Part shown: positions 53,458 through 60,701 of the stretch, one piece after another
Layout of the letters: the number at the start of each line of letters is the position of its first letter
Position numbering within the stretch: position 1 is the first letter of the stretch
NCBI RefSeq assembly: GCF_037992945.1
Contig: NZ_CP150304.1
Coordinates: 3,227,501-3,291,500, forward strand
DNA length: 64,000 nucleotides
Origin: Peribacillus sp. FSL E2-0218
GTDB lineage: Bacteria; Bacillota; Bacilli; Bacillales; DSM-1321
Direction: 5' to 3'
The notes under the pieces: model-generated
Databases searched by the model: none
Told to the model about the DNA's origin: nothing
What the model saw: the letters and a program-made list of their open reading frames with translations, nothing else
Made by a program: the position numbers and the translations under genes

Positions 53458-54564
53458 CTATTTACGTGGTTTTTTATAAAAAGGTGTTTGTATGATAGTG
53501 GCTTTCAAACGTTTCGAACGGATCTCCACTTCGACAGTTGCATCCAGCGCCGAAAATTCCTTGTCGATAAGTACCAACCCAACATTTTTCTTCAATGTAG
53601 GGGATTGGGTGCCTGTCGTGACCTCGCCAATGATTTGGTCCCCGCTGTATACCTTATAACCATGACGTGGAATGCCACGGTCAATCATTTCAATTCCAAC
53701 AAGCTTGCGAGGAGCCCCTTTTTCCTTTTGTTCAGCAAGAACAGCTTTCCCGAAAAAATCAGTTTCCTTATCCACTTTTACCGCAAAACCGATCCCCGCC
53801 TCTATCGGGGTGATGTCCGCTGATAGCTCCTGTCCATATAACGGCAGTTTCGCTTCAAATCTCAGGGTATCACGGGCACCCAAACCAATCGGCTGAATTC
53901 CTTCTTCCTTCCCAGCTTCCAAAATCGCCTTCCAAAGGGAAGGACCATTTTCACTGCGGCTATATATCTCAAATCCATCTTCGCCTGTATATCCGGTACG
54001 GGAAACGATCGTAGCGATCCCATTTATCATGACGTTTTCCTTGAACTTGAAAAAGCCAATTTCACTAAGATCCGTGTCACCTGACAGTTTTTGCAATATC
54101 TTCTCTGCAGCCGGTCCTTGAAGGGCTAGCTGTGTATAGTCACTTGATACATTCGTAAGTTGGACATCTTCCGGACAATTTGCTTGCAGCCAGTTAAAAT
54201 CTTTTTCCGTATTAGCTGCATTGACCACGAGCAAATAGTCATCCTCCGCCATTTTATAAACGATGAGGTCATCAATCGTCCCCCCGTTTTCATAACACAT
54301 TGCCGTATATAGCGCCCCGCCCTGCTGCAGCTTCGATACATCGTTGGTCAGCATCTTCTGTAAAAAAGGAAGGCTTCCAGGACCCTTTACATCAACCTCT
54401 CCCATATGCGAAACATCGAATAAACCCGCCTTTGCACGAACGGCTTCATGCTCATCCTTGATGCCCGAAAATTGGACGGGCAGTTCCCAGCCTCCAAAAT
54501 CAATCGTTTTGCCTCCGCTTTCCTGATAAACCTCGAATAGTGGTGTTCTTTTTAAATTGGTCAA
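53458..54564 (-). CDS. gcvT: Aminomethyltransferase (glycine cleavage T-protein)
   Basis: 368-aa tetrahydrofolate-dependent enzyme that releases ammonia from the GcvH-bound intermediate and forms 5,10-methylene-THF, the FolD substrate. It shows the family start FEVYQESGGKTIDFGGWELPVQF, SHMGEVDVKGPGS, and SRTGYTGEDGFEIY. ATG 54564 lies about 90 bases after the riboswitch terminator. First gene of gcvT-gcvPA-gcvPB. Confidence 0.97.
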   Translation of the reverse strand: MTNLKRTPLFEVYQESGGKTIDFGGWELPVQFSGIKDEHEAVRAKAGLFDVSHMGEVDVKGPGSLPFLQKMLTNDVSKLQQGGALYTAMCYENGGTIDDLIVYKMAEDDYLLVVNAANTEKDFNWLQANCPEDVQLTNVSSDYTQLALQGPAAEKILQKLSGDTDLSEIGFFKFKENVMINGIATIVSRTGYTGEDGFEIYSRSENGPSLWKAILEAGKEEGIQPIGLGARDTLRFEAKLPLYGQELSADITPIEAGIGFAVKVDKETDFFGKAVLAEQKEKGAPRKLVGIEMIDRGIPRHGYKVYSGDQIIGEVTTGTQSPTLKKNVGLVLIDKEFSALDATVEVEIRSKRLKATIIQTPFYKKPRK

Positions 54565-54654
54565 AAAATGACCCCCCTCAGATATTTTTGGATTAAATAG
54601 GCTTCATGATCGAATAGCTTCAAAATCATTCGTGATTCCTGATATGAAAAAGCA

Positions 54655-54860
54655 CAAAAAAGGACAGAGAAAGCCCGTTTGAGCTTTTTCTCTGTCCTGA
54701 AACCTGAAAGTTTACCTATATGATAGGTTTTCCCCTTTGGTGGCCGTCCAATCGGCGGCGCTCTCCAGAGTTGCGTCCAATAAGAGTTCTTTTGCCTGAG
54801 AGATTCACTGCTAAGTTTGCTCCTTCGGCGCTACATCCGTAGTCTCTCCCCTTATCTTCA
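54655..54860 (-). ncRNA. Tandem glycine riboswitch controlling gcvT-gcvPA-gcvPB
   Basis: The minus-strand leader holds two glycine aptamers: the first begins GGGGAGAGACTAC and includes CGCCGAAGGAGCAAAC and CTCTCAGGCAAAAGAAC. The second includes TGGAGAGCGCC, GGCCACCAAAGGGG and CTTTCAGG. An intrinsic terminator follows, pairing GGACAGAGAAA with TTTCTCTGTCC (54662-54697) and ending in TTTTTT. In the known B. subtilis system glycine binding turns expression on. The upstream stretch 54861-55192 holds promoters only. Confidence 0.95.
54656..54697 (-). terminator. Expression-platform terminator of the glycine riboswitch
   Basis: GGACAGAGAAA and TTTCTCTGTCC form an 11-bp stem with further G-C pairing toward the loop; a T-run follows before gcvT. 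Confidence 0.88.
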
Positions 54861-55146
54861 ACCGCATATAATGGTTTACCCATGCAAGGGACCACTCCCT
54901 GGCATTCGTAATCCCTGGGCATTCATGGAATAACTTCACTGCCACCTCTTTTATCTTCAGTTAACTTGGATAAAGTGGGAGCCTATGGCCCATACTAATG
55001 AAACGTGAACCACAAAATCAAAGTACTTCAAGCGTGGAAAATTGGAATTTTCTAAATATACTTATATCCTACCCTAAGAAACTTATCTCTGCAATATCTT
55101 TTGAAGATAAATATTTTTCTTATTTCACATATGAAATGTTCGGATT

Positions 55147-55173
55147 TTGACCTTATATTAAGGAAATTATGAT
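55147..55173 (+). promoter_or_regulatory. Candidate sigma-A promoter for yqhH-yqhG
   Basis: TTGACC (55147-55152) and TATGAT (55168-55173) with a short 15-base spacer, 20 bases upstream of the yqhH ATG. The leader would barely contain the ribosome site (AGAGGGAG). Confidence 0.35.
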
Positions 55174-55192
55174 GTAAGAGGGAGTTTTTTCT

Positions 55193-56881
55193 ATGAAAAT
55201 CAATATATCCTCCAATTTAGAATGGAATGACGAGTTTCTGCAAAAAATTGAAAATGACGGACCATGGGGAAATTGGGAGCTTTATAAGCTGGCTGTTCAA
55301 ATGGAAGAAAACCTCATCATCCCTGATTTTGAAGGATTACAGGCACCCAAGCACCTGCCTCATCTAACCCCGCTTCCCCACCAATTGGAGGCAGCAAAAC
55401 AAGTCGTGGAAAAGATGAATGGGAAGGCCATATTAGCTGATGAGGTGGGGCTCGGGAAAACGATCGAAGCCGGGCTGATCTTAAAGGAATATATGATACG
55501 AGGCCTTGTCAAAAAAGTATTGATCCTTGTACCCGCTTCCCTCGTTTCACAATGGGCATTTGAATTGAATACGAAGTTTCATATCCCGGCAGTCGCCCAA
55601 AGGAAAAGCTACGTTTGGGAATCCTGCGATGTCGTCATATCTTCGATTGATACGGCGAAACGCGCTCCCCATCGTGATATCATCTTCAATCAGGAATATG
55701 ACTTCATCATCATTGACGAAGCCCATAAACTAAAAAACAACAAAACGAAGAACTACGAGTTCGTCCAAAATCTGAAAAAGAAATTTTGCCTGCTCCTGAC
55801 GGCAACTCCCATCCAAAATAAAGTCGAGGAAATCTTTCACCTTGTTTCCTTATTGAAACCAGGGCATTTGGGGAATGCTTCACTCTTTTCAGAAAAATAT
55901 AAAGGAAAAGGCCGAGGCATTATCGAGGATGAACATCTTAAGGAACTCGTAAACACGGTCATGATTCGCAATCGGAGGGCCGATACCGGGATCGAATGGA
56001 CAAAAAGGCATGTGGAAACCATCACCATCGAGTTTTCTCCCACCGAACAAGCCTTATATGATGCTGTTTCACAATTCAAGCCGATTACAGAAGGAACGAA
56101 GGGAAGCACCTTTTCCGCTCTCACCCTCCAAAGGGAAGCTTGTTCAAGCAGGGAGGCAGTCTATTACACTTTAAAAAATATGAAAGCTAAATATGACGAT
56201 CCTTCGCCCGACTATACGGCAAAGCTTGATGAACTATTTACAAAGGTGAATGAAACGGTTCAGAACTCTAAAGCCGAAAAGGCTCTGGAACTGATCAAGA
56301 AAATCGATGATAAAGTGATCATTTTCACCGAATACCGCGCCACCCAGCTCTATTTACAATGGTATTTACAGCAAAACGGAATCTCTTCCGTTCCATTTCG
56401 CGGCGGCTTCAAACGAGGAAAGAAAGACTGGATGCGGGAATTGTTCCAAAAGAACATACAGGTGTTAATTGCTACGGAAGCTGGAGGGGAAGGAATAAAC
56501 CTGCAGTTTTGCCATCACTTGATTAATTTCGACCTGCCCTGGAACCCGATGAGACTTGAGCAAAGAATCGGGCGGATACATCGGCTTGGTCAGGAAGAAG
56601 ATGTCATGATTTATAACTTTGCGACGAAAAATACGGTCGAAGAGCATATCCTCAAATTACTATACGAAAAAATCAATTTGTTTGAAAAGGTGATTGGGGA
56701 ATTGGATGATATCCTAACCAAGTTGGACATCAGCAATATTGAGGAATATTTAATAGATGTAGTCGGCGAGTCGAAAACCGAGGGAGAAATGAAAATCAAG
56801 ATGGATAATTTCTCGTCGTTAATTCAATTCGCACAAGCCATGAAGGAAGGTGAGGTTCATGCAGCAACAGGAAATTCATGA
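55193..56881 (+). CDS. yqhH: SNF2/RapA-type helicase-like ATPase (YqhH)
   Basis: 562-aa superfamily 2 ATPase. Walker A is DEVGLGKTIEAG (about residues 82-93), the DEAH box is IIIDEAHKLKN, motif III is LLLTATPIQNK, and the C-terminal helicase lobe ends with DLPWNPMRLEQRIGRIHRLGQ. It is a double-stranded DNA translocase family without visible extra DNA-binding domain. The B. subtilis homologue has no firm function. Its end overlaps yqhG by 23 bases, which suggests that the two products act together. Confidence 0.92.
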   Translation: MKINISSNLEWNDEFLQKIENDGPWGNWELYKLAVQMEENLIIPDFEGLQAPKHLPHLTPLPHQLEAAKQVVEKMNGKAILADEVGLGKTIEAGLILKEYMIRGLVKKVLILVPASLVSQWAFELNTKFHIPAVAQRKSYVWESCDVVISSIDTAKRAPHRDIIFNQEYDFIIIDEAHKLKNNKTKNYEFVQNLKKKFCLLLTATPIQNKVEEIFHLVSLLKPGHLGNASLFSEKYKGKGRGIIEDEHLKELVNTVMIRNRRADTGIEWTKRHVETITIEFSPTEQALYDAVSQFKPITEGTKGSTFSALTLQREACSSREAVYYTLKNMKAKYDDPSPDYTAKLDELFTKVNETVQNSKAEKALELIKKIDDKVIIFTEYRATQLYLQWYLQQNGISSVPFRGGFKRGKKDWMRELFQKNIQVLIATEAGGEGINLQFCHHLINFDLPWNPMRLEQRIGRIHRLGQEEDVMIYNFATKNTVEEHILKLLYEKINLFEKVIGELDDILTKLDISNIEEYLIDVVGESKTEGEMKIKMDNFSSLIQFAQAMKEGEVHAATGNS

Positions 56882-57656
56882 TTTTTTACACACTTACTTT
56901 AAAGCCAATGATTGCGAAATTTTGGCCGATGGAGGCTCCCACCTTACCGTTCAGCTGACAATCGACATGGATAAGGAATTAATGAACCGCCCTTTCTATT
57001 GGCACTATCTTGAAAAAACAGGCGGGATCCCGAACCCGGCAGTAATCACCTTCATAACCGACCCAGCTCTAGCCCCAGCGGATTTGAAGGGCGAAATGAT
57101 TCATTTCGGTTCCCCCCGCCTTCATCAGATTATCCAATCGACGAAGAAGCTGGCCGGATATACGAGACTCTTTGAGGATACCCCTCCGGTTCAAGGCGGA
57201 AATCATCCGTTATTTCCTTGGCTGACACTCAATGTGAAAATATCTTATCAATGCGATCGTAAAAAAGATACCTTTATGTCGATCGGCCTGAATCTCATTT
57301 CAGGAGAAATCATGGAAGGGTTTCATAACCGGCTCAAGCCAGTCAAAGTCACCCCGAAGATCCCGGATTACTCCTTTACCCTTTCACCGCTCATCATGCC
57401 TAAAAGTGGATTGGCAAGACTCGATACTTACATCAGGACCAGTTTCGAGGGTGATGACCATTCATGGGCGGAAGAAGCCATGAGACGCTGGCAGGATGAC
57501 TTGAATCTGTTGGAGCATTTTTACAAGGACATGGACGAAAAAAGTGATAGCTATTTTACCGAAAAAGAGGCACTCAAGGCCCAATATGAACCCAACATAC
57601 GAATATCGATCATTAACGGGGGATTATTTTACCTTTCAGACCGCGCATTGGGATAG
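56859..57656 (+). CDS. yqhG: YqhG family protein
   Basis: 265-aa protein known only as the partner of yqhH in Bacillaceae. It starts MQQQEIHDFLHTYFKAND and has no membrane segment or recognised catalytic motif. Conserved-looking aromatic stretches are RPFYWHYLEKTGGIPNP and PRLHQIIQSTKKLAGY. ATG 56859 is used because GGAAGG lies upstream; the GTG at 56850 is inside it. The stop abuts the 185-bp repeat array, so the last codons could derive from repeat sequence. Confidence 0.85.
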   Translation: MQQQEIHDFLHTYFKANDCEILADGGSHLTVQLTIDMDKELMNRPFYWHYLEKTGGIPNPAVITFITDPALAPADLKGEMIHFGSPRLHQIIQSTKKLAGYTRLFEDTPPVQGGNHPLFPWLTLNVKISYQCDRKKDTFMSIGLNLISGEIMEGFHNRLKPVKVTPKIPDYSFTLSPLIMPKSGLARLDTYIRTSFEGDDHSWAEEAMRRWQDDLNLLEHFYKDMDEKSDSYFTEKEALKAQYEPNIRISIINGGLFYLSDRALG

Positions 57657-57732
57657 ACCTCCTGCGATAAATGCGGTCCGCGGAAAGCAAGTGCCCACAG
57701 TGAAACGGAATGGTCATTGGACAAATCTCTAC
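57657..57732. repeat. Partial leading copy of the 185-bp repeat
   Basis: This stretch keeps the ends of a unit (CTCCTGCGATAAATGCG, then CCGCGGAAAGCAAGTGCCC) but lacks roughly 55 internal bases. It ends in the tail GGAATGGTCATTGGACA, which recurs only at the far end of the array. Confidence 0.7.
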
Positions 57733-57922
57733 CTGTGCGCAATCGCAATCGCAATTCCAGCTTATTTTGCACACAAATGGGAGTGGAACGGAGGGTGCGA
57801 GACTCCTGCGGGAAATGCGTGTCACGTGAGACACCGCAGCTGAAAGACGAGGAGGCTCACGGAACGCCCGCGGAAAGCGAGCACTCGCAGTGAAACAACG
57901 ATCATTGGACACATCATCAAAA
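57733..57922. repeat. 185-bp structured repeat, unit 1
   Basis: Starts CTGTGCGCAATCGC. It differs from units 2 and 3 by an extra AATCGC hexamer, a missing G in the CCGCAGG arm and a few changes near its end (GAACGCC, GCACTCGC). It has the B-type tail AACGATCATTGGAC. GC content is clearly above the flanking genes. Confidence 0.92.
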
Positions 57923-58107
57923 CTGTGCGCAATCGCAATTCCAGCTTATTTTGCACACAAATGGGAGTGGAACGGAGGGTGCGAGACTCCTGCGGGAAAT
58001 GCGTGTCACGTGAGACACCGCAGGCTGAAAGACGAGGAGGCTCACGGACCGCCCGCGGAAAGCGAGCGCCCACAGTGAAACAACGATCATTGGACACATC
58101 ATCAAAA
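57923..58107. repeat. 185-bp structured repeat, unit 2
   Basis: Exactly 185 bases and identical to unit 3 over about the first 155 bases. It contains a nested dyad: GTG-GAG-CTCCT pairs with AGGAG-CTC-AC outside, CCTGCG with CGCAGG in the middle, and GTGTC with GACAC inside. It ends with the B-type tail. Confidence 0.93.
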
Positions 58108-58292
58108 CTGTGCGCAATCGCAATTCCAGCTTATTTTGCACACAAATGGGAGTGGAACGGAGGGTGCGAGACTCCTGCGGGAAATGCGTGTCACGTGAGA
58201 CACCGCAGGCTGAAAGACGAGGAGGCTCACGGACCGCCCGCGGAAAGCGAGCGCCCACAGTGAAACGGAATGGTCATTGGACACATCTCTAC
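58108..58292. repeat. 185-bp structured repeat, unit 3
   Basis: Same body as unit 2, then switches at GTGAAAC to the A-type tail GGAATGGTCATTGGACA, as found before unit 1. A truncated start of a further unit (CTGTGGGCAATTGGAATCC) follows to about 58320. No protein is encoded; frames through it are repeat artefacts. Confidence 0.93.
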
Positions 58293-58366
58293 CTGTGGGC
58301 AATTGGAATCCACTCTTATATTTCAAATGCAGAGTGGAATGAATTCAATTTCAATACAAACAAAAT

Positions 58367-58410
58367 AACTGTAGACAAACCCCTTATCATTTTTGGGTTT
58401 GTCTACAGTT
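58367..58410. terminator. Perfect 16-bp terminator hairpin after yqzE
   Basis: AACTGTAGACAAACCC (58367-58382) pairs with GGGTTTGTCTACAGTT (58395-58410). ATTTTG follows on the minus strand. It closes the comG-yqzE transcript and shares the CTGyAGACAAA arm with the hairpin at 43711-43751. Confidence 0.8.
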
Positions 58411-58443
58411 TGAGATGTCCATGTACAATGAAGGACATCTGTT

Positions 58444-58629
58444 TCATTTTTTGATATTCTTCCTTACAAACATCGTCAACGCAAAAGGGACAATGCCAAA
58501 CCAATGGGACATCCCGTGATTTTTATCCTCTTTTTTATGACGGCGCTTTTCTCTTCGTTCTTTTTTGGTCAGATTAAAATATTCGACAAACTGTTGCGTC
58601 AGATATTTAATATAAGCGTTAGTAGACAT
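58444..58629 (-). CDS. yqzE: YqzE family small protein
   Basis: 61-aa protein with a conserved start MSTNAYIKYLTQQFVEY, a strongly basic middle (KKERREKRRHKKEDK) and a C-terminal hydrophobic segment (about 42-55). It matches YqzE, which lies after comGG in B. subtilis. Function is unknown. AGGGTGAT precedes the ATG. Confidence 0.8.
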   Translation of the reverse strand: MSTNAYIKYLTQQFVEYFNLTKKERREKRRHKKEDKNHGMSHWFGIVPFALTMFVRKNIKK

Positions 58630-58732
58630 ATGGTATCACCCTATGATAAGCATGCCCGATTGCTGCTACTTTTATTCCTGGACGTCCTTTCTTAACACGG
58701 CCAGCATCTCGTTGATCGCCAATCGGAACGCG

Positions 58733-59119
58733 TCAGCCAGTCTGTTTTTCGATCCATTCCACCACTCTCCCCGCCTCTTTATCATATTGTATGACGATCC
58801 TGCCCACTCGATCATTTTTAGTCGTGGAGGAAAATTCGATAAATGCATATCGACCGTCATGCTTCAACAACGAATACCGCACCGCACCATCTGGATACGT
58901 TATGTCCCCTTGGAATACTTCCGGCATATCCTCCTCCCACCCTGCCGTCACTTCCTTAACGGCTAGATGGACAAGATGGTCTGCCACCAACGATTCTTCC
59001 ACTTCTTTATAAAATCTTTTATCGATGATAAATTGATCGATCATTAAAATCATCAGCATGATGAAAACACTGGCTATAATCAGCACCATCGGGAAAACGA
59101 CTCCTTTTTGATTATTCAT
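58733..59119 (-). CDS. comGG: Minor competence pseudopilin ComGG
   Basis: 128-aa protein beginning MNNQKGVVFPMVLIIASVFIML: a short leader ending in Gly followed by a pilin-type hydrophobic helix without Glu5, as ComGG is known to have. It is a minor component of the DNA-uptake pseudopilus. The start at 59119 overlaps the comGF end by eight bases; an ATG five codons earlier is possible. Last gene of the comG series. Confidence 0.85.
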   Translation of the reverse strand: MNNQKGVVFPMVLIIASVFIMLMILMIDQFIIDKRFYKEVEESLVADHLVHLAVKEVTAGWEEDMPEVFQGDITYPDGAVRYSLLKHDGRYAFIEFSSTTKNDRVGRIVIQYDKEAGRVVEWIEKQTG

Positions 59120-59570
59120 CCGCTTCGTTCCCATCTTTAAAGTATGGATGAAAGCTTCGGCTAAAAGTAGTCCCTGCCTTATCTGTCACAACCAGGACAA
59201 TGACGCTGCCATCCTTCTTCACCTGAAATTTTGATATGTTCTGCAGGATGACTTCATGCCCCTTGCCATCGACCCTCCTGCGAACCTTATCTTCATATTG
59301 TTCAATGGATGATAATTGATCACCTGACATTAAATATAATCCACTCCCCCTTACAACCTGGGATTTGGAGCTCCGGATTTCCTGATGCATCTGCATGGTG
59401 AAGACCTCCCACTCTTTAGGATGCAATTTATTAACCGCCTCCACCTGGGTTTGGATGATGGAGAAAAGCTGCACAACAAAAAGAGAAATCAACATCAAAA
59501 TCAGTAGTGAAAAAAGCATTTCAATCATCGTAAAGCCATCATTTTGCCGCAATATCACAAATCGACTCAT
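59112..59570 (-). CDS. comGF: Minor competence pseudopilin ComGF
   Basis: About 152 aa, with a prepilin cleavage motif DGFTMIEML followed by a hydrophobic helix. The C-terminal part with VRRRVDGKGHEVILQNIS resembles the ComGF family. ATG 59570 is preferred, giving MSRFVILRQNDGFT; earlier ATG codons would put up to 20 more residues before the leader and overlap comGE further. The exact start is uncertain. Confidence 0.85.
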   Translation of the reverse strand: MSRFVILRQNDGFTMIEMLFSLLILMLISLFVVQLFSIIQTQVEAVNKLHPKEWEVFTMQMHQEIRSSKSQVVRGSGLYLMSGDQLSSIEQYEDKVRRRVDGKGHEVILQNISKFQVKKDGSVIVLVVTDKAGTTFSRSFHPYFKDGNEADE

Positions 59571-59877
59571 CTTTTCCCGATGCATTTTCATAACGTACAC
59601 ATCCTTCAATAGTTCCCGATGAATCTCCATCGTCCTTCCAAATCATGCGGTAGGATTTTTTTTGAATAATGAATTCCTGCTCCATGCCCTGTACCTCCCC
59701 TTCCATGAACGCCGTCAACCTTTCATACAACAAATGGTGGGCTTCCGTCTTCATGATCATATTTTTGCGGTCGGTCATCACATTCTCAAGGATCGGTAAA
59801 ATCGAGAGCGCCAAAAATGCACAAACAGAAAAGGCGGCCATCAGCTCAAGGTACACATACCCTTTACAATTTCTCAA
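59539..59877 (-). CDS. comGE: Minor competence pseudopilin ComGE
   Basis: 112-aa pseudopilin with a short leader (MRNCKG) and the motif YVYLELMAAFSV, which keeps Glu5. The start is TTG 59877, seven bases after AAGGGAGG. The rest has few landmarks, as is usual for ComGE. It overlaps comGD by 14 bases and comGF by about 32. Confidence 0.85.
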   Translation of the reverse strand: MRNCKGYVYLELMAAFSVCAFLALSILPILENVMTDRKNMIMKTEAHHLLYERLTAFMEGEVQGMEQEFIIQKKSYRMIWKDDGDSSGTIEGCVRYENASGKDESICDIAAK

Positions 59878-60304
59878 TCCTGAACCTCCCTTTGCCGATA
59901 TTCAGAACCAATTTGTACTTCCCCTTCGATGTTTCAATCATCAATGTTCCTGCTTTTGATACATTTCCATTCTGATTAAAATAAAAGCTAAACCCTAAAG
60001 TGCCACTTGAAAAGTGGATATCCGCCGGTATGCTTCGCTCCAGGATCTTACCCTCTTTGTATGAGGAAACGGTATATATCTTATTGACATCATCGATATG
60101 CAGGTAAATCAACCCTTCATGGCTGATGGCATATTGTTGTGCATAGAAAAGATCCTCATGAAATTGGGAAAGGAACAGCCTTTCTTCCATTCCTCTATTG
60201 AAGCTTGGATATAAATTGGGGGTTATGGAAAGCAGCAGTATAAAAATGACAAGGACAATTAGGGTTTCCGACATCGTAAATCCCCCATTGTCATGCTTAA
60301 TCAT
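59864..60304 (-). CDS. comGD: Minor competence pseudopilin ComGD
   Basis: 146-aa pseudopilin with leader MIKHDNGG and motif FTMSETLIVLVIFILLLSI. The C-terminal ILERSIPADIHF and LNIGKGRFRIEK stretches match ComGD. ATG 60304 is chosen for the typical leader length, although AAAAGGA abuts it; TTG 60325 with AAGGGGA upstream is an alternative that overlaps comGC. Confidence 0.87.
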   Translation of the reverse strand: MIKHDNGGFTMSETLIVLVIFILLLSITPNLYPSFNRGMEERLFLSQFHEDLFYAQQYAISHEGLIYLHIDDVNKIYTVSSYKEGKILERSIPADIHFSSGTLGFSFYFNQNGNVSKAGTLMIETSKGKYKLVLNIGKGRFRIEKL

Positions 60305-60314
60305 TCCTTTTCTT

Positions 60315-60623
60315 CTACTCAACAATCGTTATTTTCCCCTTTTTATCCAAGCTGATCTCATCTCCATTCGGACAGGTGGTCTGTTTAAGATAACCTTGGC
60401 TTTCCAATTCATCTATGCTCCCAGGCAGCTTGGCATTGTCAATCTCATATGCCTGCACTTGTGCTTGGGCCATCTTTACGAAGGCTTCGCATCCTCTTGT
60501 ATGGATCGTCGATTGATGCTTGGTGATATTGGGTATGGTAATGATCAAAAGTATCGAGATGACTAGTAAAACAATAAGCATCTCAATTAGGGTAAAACCT
60601 CTTTCATCCAAAACTTTCTTCAT
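60315..60623 (-). CDS. comGC: Major competence pseudopilin ComGC
   Basis: 102-aa main subunit of the transformation pseudopilus. The leader MKKVLDERG precedes FTLIEMLIVLLVISILLII. Two Cys residues (in RGCEAF and TTCPNG) match the intramolecular disulfide known in B. subtilis ComGC. ATG 60623 lies nine bases after AAGGAG; the upstream 20 codons are rejected. Confidence 0.95.
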   Translation of the reverse strand: MKKVLDERGFTLIEMLIVLLVISILLIITIPNITKHQSTIHTRGCEAFVKMAQAQVQAYEIDNAKLPGSIDELESQGYLKQTTCPNGDEISLDKKGKITIVE

Positions 60624-60701
60624 ATCATCCTGCTCCTTAAACCATCTGATCTCAGAATGGTTTTTGTGCAGTTTCACCTCCACATTTCAATAATGAAATT
60701 C

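Noticed and set aside
54716..54922. 68-codon frame inside the glycine riboswitch leader
   Set aside because: The sequence is explained by the two aptamers and the frame has no coding signal.
57657..58320. CRISPR array
   Set aside because: The repeated unit is 185 bases with no unique spacers of regular length and no cas genes are near.
57544..58454. Several 60-114 codon frames on both strands across the repeat array
   Set aside because: They repeat the same peptide because the DNA repeats, lack ribosome sites, and run through the dyads. They are by-products of the 185-bp units.
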